Shown in pieces: positions 9,696 through 18,747 of a stretch of 64,000 nt of DNA (position 1 is its first letter; the number at the start of each line of letters is the position of its first letter). The notes under the pieces are model-generated. The model did not search any database, was not told the DNA's origin, and saw nothing but the letters and a program-made list of their open reading frames with translations. Source of the stretch: Bacteroidales bacterium (GTDB taxonomy: Bacteria; Bacteroidota; Bacteroidia; Bacteroidales; UBA932); the NCBI GenBank assembly GCA_012744435.1, contig JAAYCA010000007.1:20735-84734 (forward strand), written 5' to 3'. Both the position numbers and the translations under genes were made by a program.

Positions 9696-9753
9696 AACTG
9701 TCCCCCGGATGCTGAGAAAGAACCCTTTCGGGAAAAGCATCCGGGGGACAGTT
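9696..9753. terminator. Long perfect hairpin between ppdK and the DUF389 gene
   Basis: The arms 9696-9713 and 9736-9753 are perfectly complementary over 18 bp. The 22-nt loop contains a small nested ccc/ggg hairpin. It lies between two convergent genes, which suggests a bidirectional transcript end. There is no T-tract on either side, so RNA 3'-end protection or a repeat element are alternatives. Confidence 0.55.
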
Positions 9754-9808
9754 CCGTTCCGGGCTTCCGTCCCAGTAACGGTCAAGTCGGCATCAGCCGG
9801 CCGGCCCC

Positions 9809-11149
9809 TTATTGGGTTGTGATAACCCTGACATCATCCACGGAGAGGCGGACGCGGAGCCACTGCTCGAGACGCTTGCTCTCCGTTTCTTTGAGCGGAA
9901 TGCCGCTGCGGACGATGGCGATGACGGCCGGACGGGCGGTGCCGCTCTCCGCGTCTATGCTCTCGCCGATCGTCAGCGTCACCTCCTGCACTCCGGAGTA
10001 CTGCGCGGCGATCTCGCGGGTAATCAGGGCGGAGGGCAGTTGCCGGGCCTGAAGGAAATCGATGGTGGCCGACAGGGAATCGACCTGTCCCTTCAAGGCG
10101 TCGACCTGCCGGTTGTGGCCGTCGAGAATACCCCGGATGATTTCGGATTCGCTCATCGTTTCACCCTGGAAGGCGGCGTCTTCGTGGAGGATGATCTGGC
10201 TGCGGGTGATGCCGGCTTCTTCCGCGTCGAGGTAAATCCGTTCGCGGGCGGAGGTCTCCATCCGCTCGCCCGCCAGGTAAATATCCAGTTTATGCGGACG
10301 ATCCTCGAGATTGACTTTGTAGTCGTAGATGTAGCTCTTGCCGAGGCTCTTGTTCTGCATGACCAGTTTCTGTGCGCTGCGGGCGAAATTATTGTCCTGG
10401 ATCATCCGGACGGCGGAATAAACGATCGGTACCAGCAGAATGACGAGGATGACGGAAATCCAGCGGGCACTGCGCCGGGCACGGGCGTCGTCCGTCCCGA
10501 TGGCGGAAGGGAAATGCAGGTACTTGACCGTGAAGAACGTGGCCAGGGTGATGAACACCGTGTTGATGATGAAGAGGTAGAGGGCGCCGAAGATGAAGCG
10601 CGACTCCATGTGTGCAATGCCGTAGCCGACCGTGCACAGCGGCGGCATCAGCGCCGTGGCAATGGCCACGCCCGGAATTACAGTGCCGCCCTTGTCCTTC
10701 CGGGAAGTCTCCAGAATGCCGGCGAAGCCGCCGAACAGGGCGATGAACACGTCGTAGATCGTGGGGTTGGTACGCGCCAGCAGTTCCGTCTGCTGCTCCA
10801 GCTGGAGGGGGGAGATCAGGTAGAAGATCGTGGAGGCGAGGATACTGATCACCACCATCACGGCGAAGTTCTTGAGCGCGTCCTTGACGAGCATGGTGTC
10901 GTTGGTGCCCAGTCCGAGGCCGAAACCGAGGATCGGTCCCATCAGCGGGGAGATAAGCATGGCGCCGATGATGACCGGGATGGAGTTGAGGTTCAGGCCC
11001 ACCGAGGCGATGATGATGGCGCAGGCAAGGATGAAGACATTGGGCCCGCGGAACGCCACGCTGCCCCGGATGTTCGCCGAGGCCGCCTCTGCGTCCACTC
11101 GGTCGCGCATGTTGACCAGCGACCGGAAGAAATTTGCAACCTTGTTCAT
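9809..11149 (-). CDS. DUF389 domain membrane protein
   Basis: A 446-residue inner-membrane protein of unknown function. The first ~40 residues are soluble. A block of hydrophobic helices follows, with the family signature NSIPVIIGAMLISPLMGPIL and GVAIATALMPPLCTVGYGI; glycine and proline in the helices give a transporter-like look. After the last helix (about residue 255) comes a soluble C-terminal region of about 190 residues with a short coiled coil (VDALKGQVDSLSATIDFLQA). It is convergent with ppdK and divergent from nothing nearby: the HTCS gene ends 44 bp upstream on the same strand. No substrate is known for the family. Confidence 0.9.
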   Translation of the reverse strand: MNKVANFFRSLVNMRDRVDAEAASANIRGSVAFRGPNVFILACAIIIASVGLNLNSIPVIIGAMLISPLMGPILGFGLGLGTNDTMLVKDALKNFAVMVVISILASTIFYLISPLQLEQQTELLARTNPTIYDVFIALFGGFAGILETSRKDKGGTVIPGVAIATALMPPLCTVGYGIAHMESRFIFGALYLFIINTVFITLATFFTVKYLHFPSAIGTDDARARRSARWISVILVILLVPIVYSAVRMIQDNNFARSAQKLVMQNKSLGKSYIYDYKVNLEDRPHKLDIYLAGERMETSARERIYLDAEEAGITRSQIILHEDAAFQGETMSESEIIRGILDGHNRQVDALKGQVDSLSATIDFLQARQLPSALITREIAAQYSGVQEVTLTIGESIDAESGTARPAVIAIVRSGIPLKETESKRLEQWLRVRLSVDDVRVITTQ

Positions 11150-11156
11150 ACGGGGG

Positions 11157-11164
11157 CAAAGATA
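11157..11164 (-). promoter_or_regulatory. -7 box directly upstream of the DUF389 gene
   Basis: On the minus strand this reads TATCTTTG, only 7 nt before the ATG at 11149. If used, transcription would start within 2-4 nt of the start codon, giving a nearly leaderless mRNA. No clear -33 TTG is seen. Confidence 0.4.
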
Positions 11165-11193
11165 AGCAAAAAACGCAAATCTCTGCAGACAGC

Positions 11194-14100
11194 CTACAGA
11201 GAACTCGGCGGGATGCCATATTTGTTCTTAAAGGCGCGGGAGAATCCGTTGAGGGTGGAAAAACCGACCATGTAAGCCACTTCGCTGATATTGTATTCCC
11301 GGTCCAGGAGCAATCCCCTGGCGCGGCTGAGGCGGTAGCCGGTTAGGAACGCTTGCGGCGACTGCCCGGTGAGGGCCTTGACTTTGGAGAAGAGCCCGCT
11401 GCGACTGACGTTCATCTGTCCGGCCAAGTTGGATACGTTGAACTCCTCATCGCCGAGGTGCTCCTCAATGAGTGCGTACATTTTCTCGAGGAAGGCCTTG
11501 TCCCGCTTGCCGAGCTGGAGCGCGGGTAGGACCTCGCCCACATCTTGGGCGGTCTTGTCCGTAAGCGCCTTTTGGACCTTGCGGCGGGCGCGCAGCAGAT
11601 TGCGGACCTGGAGCCGGAGCGCCTGCGGGTCAAAAGGCTTTTGCAGATAAGCGTCGGCACCAAGTTCGAGCCCTTCGAGTTGCGTGGCCTGACTGGCCTT
11701 GGCCGTCAGCAGGATGATGGGGATGTGGGAATACTCTTCGCTCTCCTTAATATCGCGACAGAGCTCGAAGCCGTCTTTGTAGGGCATAATGATGTCGCTG
11801 ATAACCAGGTCCGGGGCGCTGATGCGGATGAAGCGCAAGGCTTCCTCGCCGTCGCCGGCCAGCATAACGTTGTAGATTCCGCGGAAGAGGTCGTGCAGGT
11901 AAGTGCGCATCTCGATGTTATCCTCGACGATGAGCAGGCTCATCTGGCTGTCCGTGGCCTTTAGCGGCGTGGGCTCGGAAAGCTTACCGCTGGCCTCAAC
12001 CGGGACTTCATGCCAGATCTCCGTATCCGAATAGGCTTCCAGCCCGGCCGGCAGCACGAAGGAAAATACGGCACCCTGTGGTTTGTTGGCGCTGACCTTG
12101 ATGGCGCCGCGGTGCAGCCGGATGAGATAGAAGACATAGTTGAGTCCGATGCCTAATCCGTCAGGAATCTTGTTGCCCACTTGCTGGCCAATGCGCTCGA
12201 AGCGCTCAAAAATGTGTTCGAGCCGGTCCGGCGGGATACCCACCCCGGTATCGGCCACTCGGATACGGAGGTAGGGGCCGTTGTAGCTGTCTTCGGGGAG
12301 CTCGTAGGCAGAGAGTACCTCCGGCTTGGACAACTGGACGGCATCGATCATGATAGTCCCGCCGTCCGGCGTGTATTTGAAGGCGTTGCTGATCAGGTTG
12401 AATACGATTTTGGACAGCTTGTCGCGGTCGCACCAAACGCTTAGGTCCCGGGGGAGGGATGCGTCCACAGTCAGCTTGTGCTGCTCGCGGACGTAGTCAA
12501 AATTGCCGATGATCCCGGAGAGTAAGGCACCTGGGTCGAAACACATGACGGTCAGGTGGTCACCCTCGCGGGAGAGGCGGTTGAAATTGACTACCTGCTC
12601 GGTCAGAGTCAGCATCTTTTCGCTGTTACGCTCGATCACGCGGACCAGGTACCGGTCGTGTTCGCTGAGGTCATTGTTGCGCGAGAGCTCGCGTGCAGGT
12701 CCGTAGATTAGGGATAGTGGTGTGCGGTATTCGTGCGAGATGTTCATGAAGAAGTCTGTCTTCTCGCGACTGAGCTGTTCGCTCAGCGATCGTTCAATTT
12801 CGGCATGCTCAGCGCGCTCCCGGTTGCGGCGATTGCGCCAACTAAGGTTTAGCAGGAGCAGAAGAGTGCCTAGGATTAGGAGGCTCCAGGCCGTTTTTGC
12901 CACTGGAGAGAGCCAGGGAGACGGCTTTCTGTGTAGGCGGAGCAACTCCTGCTCCTCCTGCCATGTGCCGTCAGGATCCTGGACCCTGACGAGGAAGCGG
13001 TAGCGCCCGGCCGGGAGGTTGGAATAGAAGGCCTGCGGGAAAATACCCGTTCGGGCCCACTGCGTGTCGTGACCTTCGAGCCGGAATTCGTAGGAGAGCT
13101 GCTTACCAAAGTCGAAGTCGATGGCGGAAAAGTACAGGTTTACAAGTCGCTCGTCGTGGCTCAAGACCAGTTCGCCGGCGGGGATTTCCACGGGTTCATT
13201 GTTGACCAGCAGGGCATCCAGCGATACTTGTCGCCGGCTGACGGGTTCCTGCACCCACGGATCGACCACGACCAAGTGGCCGTTGGCGCCGAAGACAAGA
13301 TTGCCGGAACTGTTGCGGGTAACGGCGTTGTTGGCGAAATCGACGCTCTCCTGCCCGCCGACGGGGATACCCTGGATCCGGGAGAAGTCTTGCCAAATGA
13401 GGGCCAAGTCGTTACGCATGCTTACCCAGATACCGCTTTCGTCCGGCAAGATGGAGCGAATGGCGTTATCGGGCAGGCCGTCCTTAACCGTAATCCTTAC
13501 ACTCGACTGATCTGTGGGGTTGTAGCAGACCAGGCCCGCGCTCGAGGAGCCAATCCACAAGCGCCCGTCCGTGTCTTCCGCCAGGCAGGCGGGAGCAGGA
13601 ATATAGACGGGAACCTCGAGAAACTGGCCGTCTCGGGTGTATTGGTAGATGTGATCCTCGTCGATGAAATAGGTCTTCCCGCTCAAGGTTGAGAAGACGC
13701 GCCAAAACTCGGCTGGACGGCTGATGGGACGGCTGGTTCGCTCCCCGTCCCGGATGGTGTGGATGCGGCCGTCCTGGATGAAGCACAGGTTGCCTTCTTC
13801 GTCCTCCCAAGTGGCGCGGGCGCCGGTTGCCGGCCAGCGGCGCTCCTCGACCATGCGGCCAGACTGCAACTTGTATAGTAGCAGTGTATCGTAATTGAGG
13901 ATGAGCCAGAATCTCCCGGCACGGTCCAAACGGAGGTGCGTGATACTCTTGTCGGATGCGGGCAAAGCGGGGGTGATGTCCTGGGTCTCCCCGGAGCGGG
14001 TATTGACCAGAAGGATCCGCTGCCTTGTCTGGACGATAACCGTGTCGTCCGCCCATGAGATCACGCGGGCGACGGCATCCCTGGCCCCCGTGTCCGGTAG

Positions 14101-15198
14101 GCGGATGATATCCTGAGTGGAGGCGAAGGACCGGTGCCGGAGCTCGCCCTGGCCGGTGGCGATCCAGAAATGCTCTGCGGTTAGCAGGTAGACGGGTTGG
14201 CCGGAGAAATCCGGAGATAATTTATCCCAGATTGGCTCAAGCCGCTTCCCTTCCGTGTCGAGCATATAGTAGCCCCCGCCCGTTAGCCCATAGATGATGT
14301 CGGAGCTGCCCGGAACGGACTGCACGAAACTGACAGCTCCATCCGTCCCCCTTCTATTATCCTCTAGCAGTCGTCCCCAGAAAGGTTCCGGGGCCCCGTC
14401 CGGGCTCCAACTCTGCAGGCCGGCGTCGGTGGCTGCAAATAGGACTCCGTCCGGGGTGAGAGCCAGATCGTTGATGCGGGTGGAGCGCTGAACGTTCTGC
14501 AGCCGCACGAGGTTGAAATCCCAGTTTAGGACGGCGATCTGCGGCTGGTTGTTGCGGGCGGCATAGACCAAACCATGCGCCTCGTCGGCGAGCAGGTGCG
14601 TGCAGTAAAAGAACTGTGGTTGGTCGAACACGGTCCTGCTTGTCCCGTCAGCCTTGTCGTAGAGATATAGCCCCAGCGGTCCGGCATACAGCAGTCGATC
14701 CCCGCTGAAGTTGAGGATAGCGGTGACGGGGGAGAATCTCGGGTAGGGGCGGCGGATCACTTGGCCGTCATGGATGAGGTTGAGGCCGCTCTCCGTGCCT
14801 ACCCATAGGCGGCCTTCCGTGTCCGGACAAAGGGAGAAGATGCGATCGGAACTCAACCCGGTGCTGTCCGCCATGCTGTATATTTTATAGGTGGAGCCGT
14901 TGTAGCGGTTGAGCCCGCGGCGGGTGCCGATCCACAGATAACCGTCCTCGTCCTGCACCAGGGCCGTGATGGTGGGATTCGATCGCTCCGAACTCACGGA
15001 AAGGAGATGGGTCTGCGCCGGGAGTTTTCCACAAAGGGCCATGGCGGCGATCAGGATAAGTAACGGTTTTTTTATGCGCCGGGTTGAATTGCAATGGTAA
15101 AGATAGTGAAAATGTCTGGGGAATAGCAGGATTCTGCCAAAAGCTATCTCATTTACTCTATTTTGGACGTTCGGTAGAACTTTCTGTCGATTTCGCAC
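11194..15198 (-). CDS. Hybrid two-component system sensor/AraC regulator (HTCS)
   Basis: A one-protein signalling system of 1334 codons in the longest frame. The periplasmic part is two seven-bladed propeller sets of Reg_prop repeats (first clear repeat ALVQDEDGYLWIGTRRGLNR), then a Y_Y_Y domain ending AGRYRFLVRVQDPDGTW. One membrane helix lies near residues 765-786. The cytoplasmic part has a histidine kinase with H-box ISHEYRTPLSL (His about 819), an ATPase domain (NLISNAFKYTPDGG, DTGVGIPPDR), a receiver (IVEDN; Asp in LVISDIIMPYKDG, about 1133) and a C-terminal AraC DNA-binding domain. Such proteins sense oligosaccharide in the periplasm and activate the adjacent susCD. Start doubtful: the only standard in-frame start is GTG at 15198. 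A clean signal peptide begins instead at residue 42, where the codon at 15075-15073 is ATA (I-K-K-P-L-L-I-L-I-A-A). Confidence 0.93.
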   Translation of the reverse strand: MRNRQKVLPNVQNRVNEIAFGRILLFPRHFHYLYHCNSTRRIKKPLLILIAAMALCGKLPAQTHLLSVSSERSNPTITALVQDEDGYLWIGTRRGLNRYNGSTYKIYSMADSTGLSSDRIFSLCPDTEGRLWVGTESGLNLIHDGQVIRRPYPRFSPVTAILNFSGDRLLYAGPLGLYLYDKADGTSRTVFDQPQFFYCTHLLADEAHGLVYAARNNQPQIAVLNWDFNLVRLQNVQRSTRINDLALTPDGVLFAATDAGLQSWSPDGAPEPFWGRLLEDNRRGTDGAVSFVQSVPGSSDIIYGLTGGGYYMLDTEGKRLEPIWDKLSPDFSGQPVYLLTAEHFWIATGQGELRHRSFASTQDIIRLPDTGARDAVARVISWADDTVIVQTRQRILLVNTRSGETQDITPALPASDKSITHLRLDRAGRFWLILNYDTLLLYKLQSGRMVEERRWPATGARATWEDEEGNLCFIQDGRIHTIRDGERTSRPISRPAEFWRVFSTLSGKTYFIDEDHIYQYTRDGQFLEVPVYIPAPACLAEDTDGRLWIGSSSAGLVCYNPTDQSSVRITVKDGLPDNAIRSILPDESGIWVSMRNDLALIWQDFSRIQGIPVGGQESVDFANNAVTRNSSGNLVFGANGHLVVVDPWVQEPVSRRQVSLDALLVNNEPVEIPAGELVLSHDERLVNLYFSAIDFDFGKQLSYEFRLEGHDTQWARTGIFPQAFYSNLPAGRYRFLVRVQDPDGTWQEEQELLRLHRKPSPWLSPVAKTAWSLLILGTLLLLLNLSWRNRRNRERAEHAEIERSLSEQLSREKTDFFMNISHEYRTPLSLIYGPARELSRNNDLSEHDRYLVRVIERNSEKMLTLTEQVVNFNRLSREGDHLTVMCFDPGALLSGIIGNFDYVREQHKLTVDASLPRDLSVWCDRDKLSKIVFNLISNAFKYTPDGGTIMIDAVQLSKPEVLSAYELPEDSYNGPYLRIRVADTGVGIPPDRLEHIFERFERIGQQVGNKIPDGLGIGLNYVFYLIRLHRGAIKVSANKPQGAVFSFVLPAGLEAYSDTEIWHEVPVEASGKLSEPTPLKATDSQMSLLIVEDNIEMRTYLHDLFRGIYNVMLAGDGEEALRFIRISAPDLVISDIIMPYKDGFELCRDIKESEEYSHIPIILLTAKASQATQLEGLELGADAYLQKPFDPQALRLQVRNLLRARRKVQKALTDKTAQDVGEVLPALQLGKRDKAFLEKMYALIEEHLGDEEFNVSNLAGQMNVSRSGLFSKVKALTGQSPQAFLTGYRLSRARGLLLDREYNISEVAYMVGFSTLNGFSRAFKNKYGIPPSSL

Positions 15199-15258
15199 TC
15201 TCTGTGTACACCTAGACGCATTTCAGATTGGTTTCGGCGCGTTCCCCGGGTGGCTATA

Positions 15259-15277
15259 TTGTAACTTTACAAATGTA
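15259..15277. promoter_or_regulatory. Palindrome and promoter-like box between the HTCS and susC genes
   Basis: The 297-bp gap between the divergent HTCS and susC genes holds a perfect palindrome, TTGTAA-CT-TTACAA at 15259-15272. A minus-strand TACATTTG box overlaps it (15270-15277), which would suit HTCS transcription. No good -33 element or clear susC promoter was found. The palindrome is a candidate operator only; HTCS AraC domains often use other site layouts. Confidence 0.35.
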
Positions 15278-15310
15278 TAACCACTACAAAATGCACGTAA
15301 CCGATTCGCC

Positions 15311-15499
15311 ATGTTATCGACCAGTCCCCGCAGACTGATTTCCATCGCTCTTCTGACAGTGGTGCTCTGCCTATGTGCACATGGGCTCAGCGGAAGTAGC
15401 TCCAATCCGGCCGTTCGGTCGCAGCAGGGCTTGCTCCCGCACAATCTTGAAACACTTTCCTTCAACCAATTTTATATTAACCAAAAATTAATCGTATGA
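15311..15499 (+). CDS. Possible 62-residue secreted leader ORF overlapping susC
   Basis: The ORF starts with ATG at 15311 and its TGA overlaps the susC ATG as ATGA (15496-15499), an arrangement typical of translational coupling. The first 24 residues look like a signal peptide: basic SPRR, a hydrophobic LISIALLTVVLCLCAHG core, then a Ser/Gly-rich turn. I recognise no homolog. It may equally be a chance frame inside the susC leader, hence the low confidence. Confidence 0.3.
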   Translation: MLSTSPRRLISIALLTVVLCLCAHGLSGSSSNPAVRSQQGLLPHNLETLSFNQFYINQKLIV

Positions 15500-18400
15500 T
15501 TAAGATGAACAAATCATCCTTGAAGCGCCTGGTTTCGGTGCTATGCGGCTTCCTGCTGCTCTCGCCCGTAACCTTTGCGCAGCAAACGATTACGGTGAGA
15601 GGCAAGGTTATTGATCCGGATAAGCAGCCGGTCATCGGCGCGGCCGTCATCCAGGCAGGCACGACCAACGGCGCAGCTACGGATATTAACGGTAACTTCA
15701 CCCTCACCTGTCCGGCAGGAGCCGAACTCGAGGTCTCCTCGATCGGTTACGAAACCGTCACGGTCAAGGCCGCGACCAACCTGACTATCACCCTCGCAGA
15801 GACGGCCTCCGAGCTGGATGAGTCCGTGGTCGTCGGTTACGGCACACAGAAGAAAGCCTCCCTGACCAGCGCCATTGCAAACATCCGCGAGGAAGAACTC
15901 ACCGCCACCAAGTCCCCGGACATGACCGCTTCCCTTCAAGGGAAGGTCCCAGGCTTGTTGATTCACCAGAAGTCCGGCGGCGCCGGAGACTTCGATACGG
16001 AACTCAATCTCCGTGGCTACGGAGAGCCTATGGTCGTTGTGGATGGTGTCATCCGCACGGCACCTCGCCGTGGAAGCGGTTTCGGTTACGGCTCCTATAG
16101 TAACTCCAGTTCCGCTGTTCTCTCTCAGCTCAATCCCGAGGACATCGAGAGCATATCCGTGCTGAAGGACGCCTCTGCATCCCTGTACGGAATCGGCTCC
16201 CAAAATGGCGTTATCGTGGTCACCACGAAAAAAGGAACGATCGGCAAACCGAACGTGCGCTACTCCAATACGCTGTCTTTCGGTGTCCCGACCGCCCTTC
16301 CCGACGAAGTTGGACTGTATGAATACATGCTGGCCCGCAACGAGATGCTGACCAACACCCGCACGACGAGTGGTTTTTTCACCGATGAAGAACTCGGCCA
16401 TGCCAAGGCCGGTGACCGCGGCTACGAAGGCACCAATTGGCACGAAGTGGTGATGAAACCGTTCTCCTTTCAGCAGAACCATACCCTTTCCGTCAATGGT
16501 GGCAACAACCAGACCCAATACTACCTGAGCACTCGTTTCAACGAGGACCAGGGTATCCTGAACGGAGATGACCTCGGCTACAAGGCCTTCAACTTTCAGG
16601 GCAATCTGACGACCAAGATCACGGACCACCTGACCGCAGTATATCAGTCCTCGTTCGATACGAACAAGCGCGTGGGTATTTCCACGTCCAACTCCGAAAT
16701 GAACTTCTACTACTATGTGGGTCTCGCGGAACCGAACCAGGGCCCGACCGTTTTGGACAATCCGTCCCACTACTCGGAGGCGAACTACGAGCAATGGAAC
16801 CCCGCTGCCATTCTTGACATTGACACGATGGGGTACAGCAAGACGTTGATGTTTACTTACAACAACAGCCTCGACATTAAGTATGAAGCTCCGTTCCTCA
16901 AGGGCTTGATTCTCGATGCGTTCGCGTCTTTCAACATCAACCAGCGCCAGACCAACCTGCTTGACAAGGCGGTGGATATCTATGACTACTGGTCCGACCA
17001 ATTTGTGATCAGAAAGGGCGAAAGCAAATACAGTGAAACCTGGAATAAGCGTCAGCAACTCTACGGCAAGCTTCAGGCGAATTACAGCCATCGCTGGGGC
17101 AACCACAACTTTACGGGCATGTTCGCTATGGAAACCCGGCTGGGTTGGAACAGCAACATCAATGCTTCCCGCAAATACGGTGAATTCTTTACACATGACA
17201 CAATTGGCCAAGGACTGAACGATTCCACTCAAAAAAACGGCGGTTCCCGTTCCGACACGGCGACAGCCGGCTACATCGCCCGTTTAACTTATGATTATAA
17301 GGGCAAGTACCTCGTAGAGCTCACGGGCCGTTACGACGGTAACTACCTTTACGCTCCCGGTCAGCGCTGGGGCTTTTTCCCAGCTTACTCCATCGGCTGG
17401 AGAGTGTCTGAGGAGCCTTTCTTCAAGAACACCTTCCCGTGGATCAACAACTTTAAGTTCCGCTGGTCTGACGGCCAGACAGGTGGTGCTCAGGGTTCCG
17501 CTTATGCCTGGCAGCTTGGTTACACGGCTTCCGGCAGCTATGTACTCGAAAGCGGTACCCCTACCTCGGGCTATGCCAACAGCTCGGCGGCTGAGACCAT
17601 CGTCTCATGGAATCATGTTCGCATGTCCGACTTCGGTTTCGACTTTGAGATCAAGCGAGGTTTGATCGGCGGTTCGGTTGACTGGTTCTGGCGCAACACT
17701 ACCGGTATCGCGGCATCCAGTATCTATTCCAACAAGGTTCCTGATTTCTACGGAATCTCTCTGCCGCAGTACAACCTGAACTCGAGTCAAAACGTGGGTA
17801 TCGACTTGCAGTTGAGCCATCGCAACCATATCGCTGACTTCAACTACCGCATCACCGCGACCGCGACATTCTCCCGCAGCCGCCAGACCTATATCGCTTC
17901 TGCGGAAACGGCGACTTTCGGCTCTCACCAGGCCTTCTACAACAGCTTCAGCGAGGGCCGCTGGAGCAATGCCCGCAACGGCTCCTACTATGAATGGGAG
18001 AACGGTGGCGAGCAATTCCACAATTGGGCTGAAATCAATGATTACAGCATCTACACCGGCAAAGCGGTCAATAACATGATTCCGGGTATGTACAAGATCG
18101 AAGACCGGGACGGCAACGGAGTGATCAACAGCATGGACCAGTACTACTCCTGGGGCTCCAGCGCCAACGCCTTCATGGGTGGCGGCAACAACCCGCCTCT
18201 CCAGTTCGGTCTCATGATCTTCATGAACTACAAGAGCTTTGACCTGAACGCCACGTTCAGCGGCGCCGGCCTTGACAACAAGTTTATCTCCCTGTCCGGT
18301 CCTTATGGCTATGGCTATTTCCGCAAGTTTTACGATACTTATGTGGATCACTACCGTCTTGCGGACGGCTACACGGATCCTTTCGACCCGAACTCACAGT

Positions 18401-18735
18401 GGATTGAGGGCTTCTGGCCCGCTCTCACCACCGCCAACGGAGGCTACAATACGTCCGATAACAACACCTATCGTTACGTCCAACCGTACACTTGGATCAA
18501 TGCGACCTATCTCCGTCTCAAGAGTCTCGAAATCGGCTACACACTTCCACGCAACCTGACCGGCAAGATCGGTATCAAAAGCGCCCGCATGTACCTCAGC
18601 GGAACCAACTTGCTGACCTTCTGCAACAAACTGCTCAAACCATATGATCCTGAGCGCAATTTCGGATGGATCGGCGGTGGCGGTGGCGCTCCGATTATGA
18701 AGACGTTCAGCCTTGGTTTGAATCTTAACTTTTAA
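15496..18735 (+). CDS. SusC-like TonB-dependent outer-membrane transporter
   Basis: This imports oligosaccharides across the outer membrane with the SusD partner encoded next. It has 1079 residues. A signal peptide ends near FLLLSPVTFAQ. A carboxypeptidase-D-regulatory-like domain follows (TVRGKVIDPDKQPVIGAAV), then the bridge DESVVVGYGTQKKASLTSAI and the plug with SLQGKVPGLLIHQKSGG, VVVDGVIR and ISVLKDASASLYGIGSQNGVIVV. The remainder is a 22-strand barrel with the C-terminal aromatic FSLGLNLNF. I kept ATG 15496; another ATG lies at 15505. No HTCS-independent regulator is visible, so control by the divergent HTCS is likely. Codon use is AT-richer than in the surrounding housekeeping genes, consistent with an accessory locus. 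Confidence 0.96.
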   Translation: MIKMNKSSLKRLVSVLCGFLLLSPVTFAQQTITVRGKVIDPDKQPVIGAAVIQAGTTNGAATDINGNFTLTCPAGAELEVSSIGYETVTVKAATNLTITLAETASELDESVVVGYGTQKKASLTSAIANIREEELTATKSPDMTASLQGKVPGLLIHQKSGGAGDFDTELNLRGYGEPMVVVDGVIRTAPRRGSGFGYGSYSNSSSAVLSQLNPEDIESISVLKDASASLYGIGSQNGVIVVTTKKGTIGKPNVRYSNTLSFGVPTALPDEVGLYEYMLARNEMLTNTRTTSGFFTDEELGHAKAGDRGYEGTNWHEVVMKPFSFQQNHTLSVNGGNNQTQYYLSTRFNEDQGILNGDDLGYKAFNFQGNLTTKITDHLTAVYQSSFDTNKRVGISTSNSEMNFYYYVGLAEPNQGPTVLDNPSHYSEANYEQWNPAAILDIDTMGYSKTLMFTYNNSLDIKYEAPFLKGLILDAFASFNINQRQTNLLDKAVDIYDYWSDQFVIRKGESKYSETWNKRQQLYGKLQANYSHRWGNHNFTGMFAMETRLGWNSNINASRKYGEFFTHDTIGQGLNDSTQKNGGSRSDTATAGYIARLTYDYKGKYLVELTGRYDGNYLYAPGQRWGFFPAYSIGWRVSEEPFFKNTFPWINNFKFRWSDGQTGGAQGSAYAWQLGYTASGSYVLESGTPTSGYANSSAAETIVSWNHVRMSDFGFDFEIKRGLIGGSVDWFWRNTTGIAASSIYSNKVPDFYGISLPQYNLNSSQNVGIDLQLSHRNHIADFNYRITATATFSRSRQTYIASAETATFGSHQAFYNSFSEGRWSNARNGSYYEWENGGEQFHNWAEINDYSIYTGKAVNNMIPGMYKIEDRDGNGVINSMDQYYSWGSSANAFMGGGNNPPLQFGLMIFMNYKSFDLNATFSGAGLDNKFISLSGPYGYGYFRKFYDTYVDHYRLADGYTDPFDPNSQWIEGFWPALTTANGGYNTSDNNTYRYVQPYTWINATYLRLKSLEIGYTLPRNLTGKIGIKSARMYLSGTNLLTFCNKLLKPYDPERNFGWIGGGGGAPIMKTFSLGLNLNF

Positions 18736-18747
18736 TCTGCGAGTGAA

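Noticed and set aside
6941..9697. 918-codon minus-strand frame
   Set aside because: Antisense to complete ppdK; His/Gly/Asp-rich composition typical of shadows.
9812..11275. 487-codon plus-strand frame opposite the DUF389 gene
   Set aside because: The minus strand encodes a clear helical membrane protein; this one is a composition artefact.
15199..15495. T-box, riboswitch or full -33/-7 promoter for susC
   Set aside because: No conserved aptamer elements or TTG-N19-TAnnTTTG pair on the plus strand could be found here.
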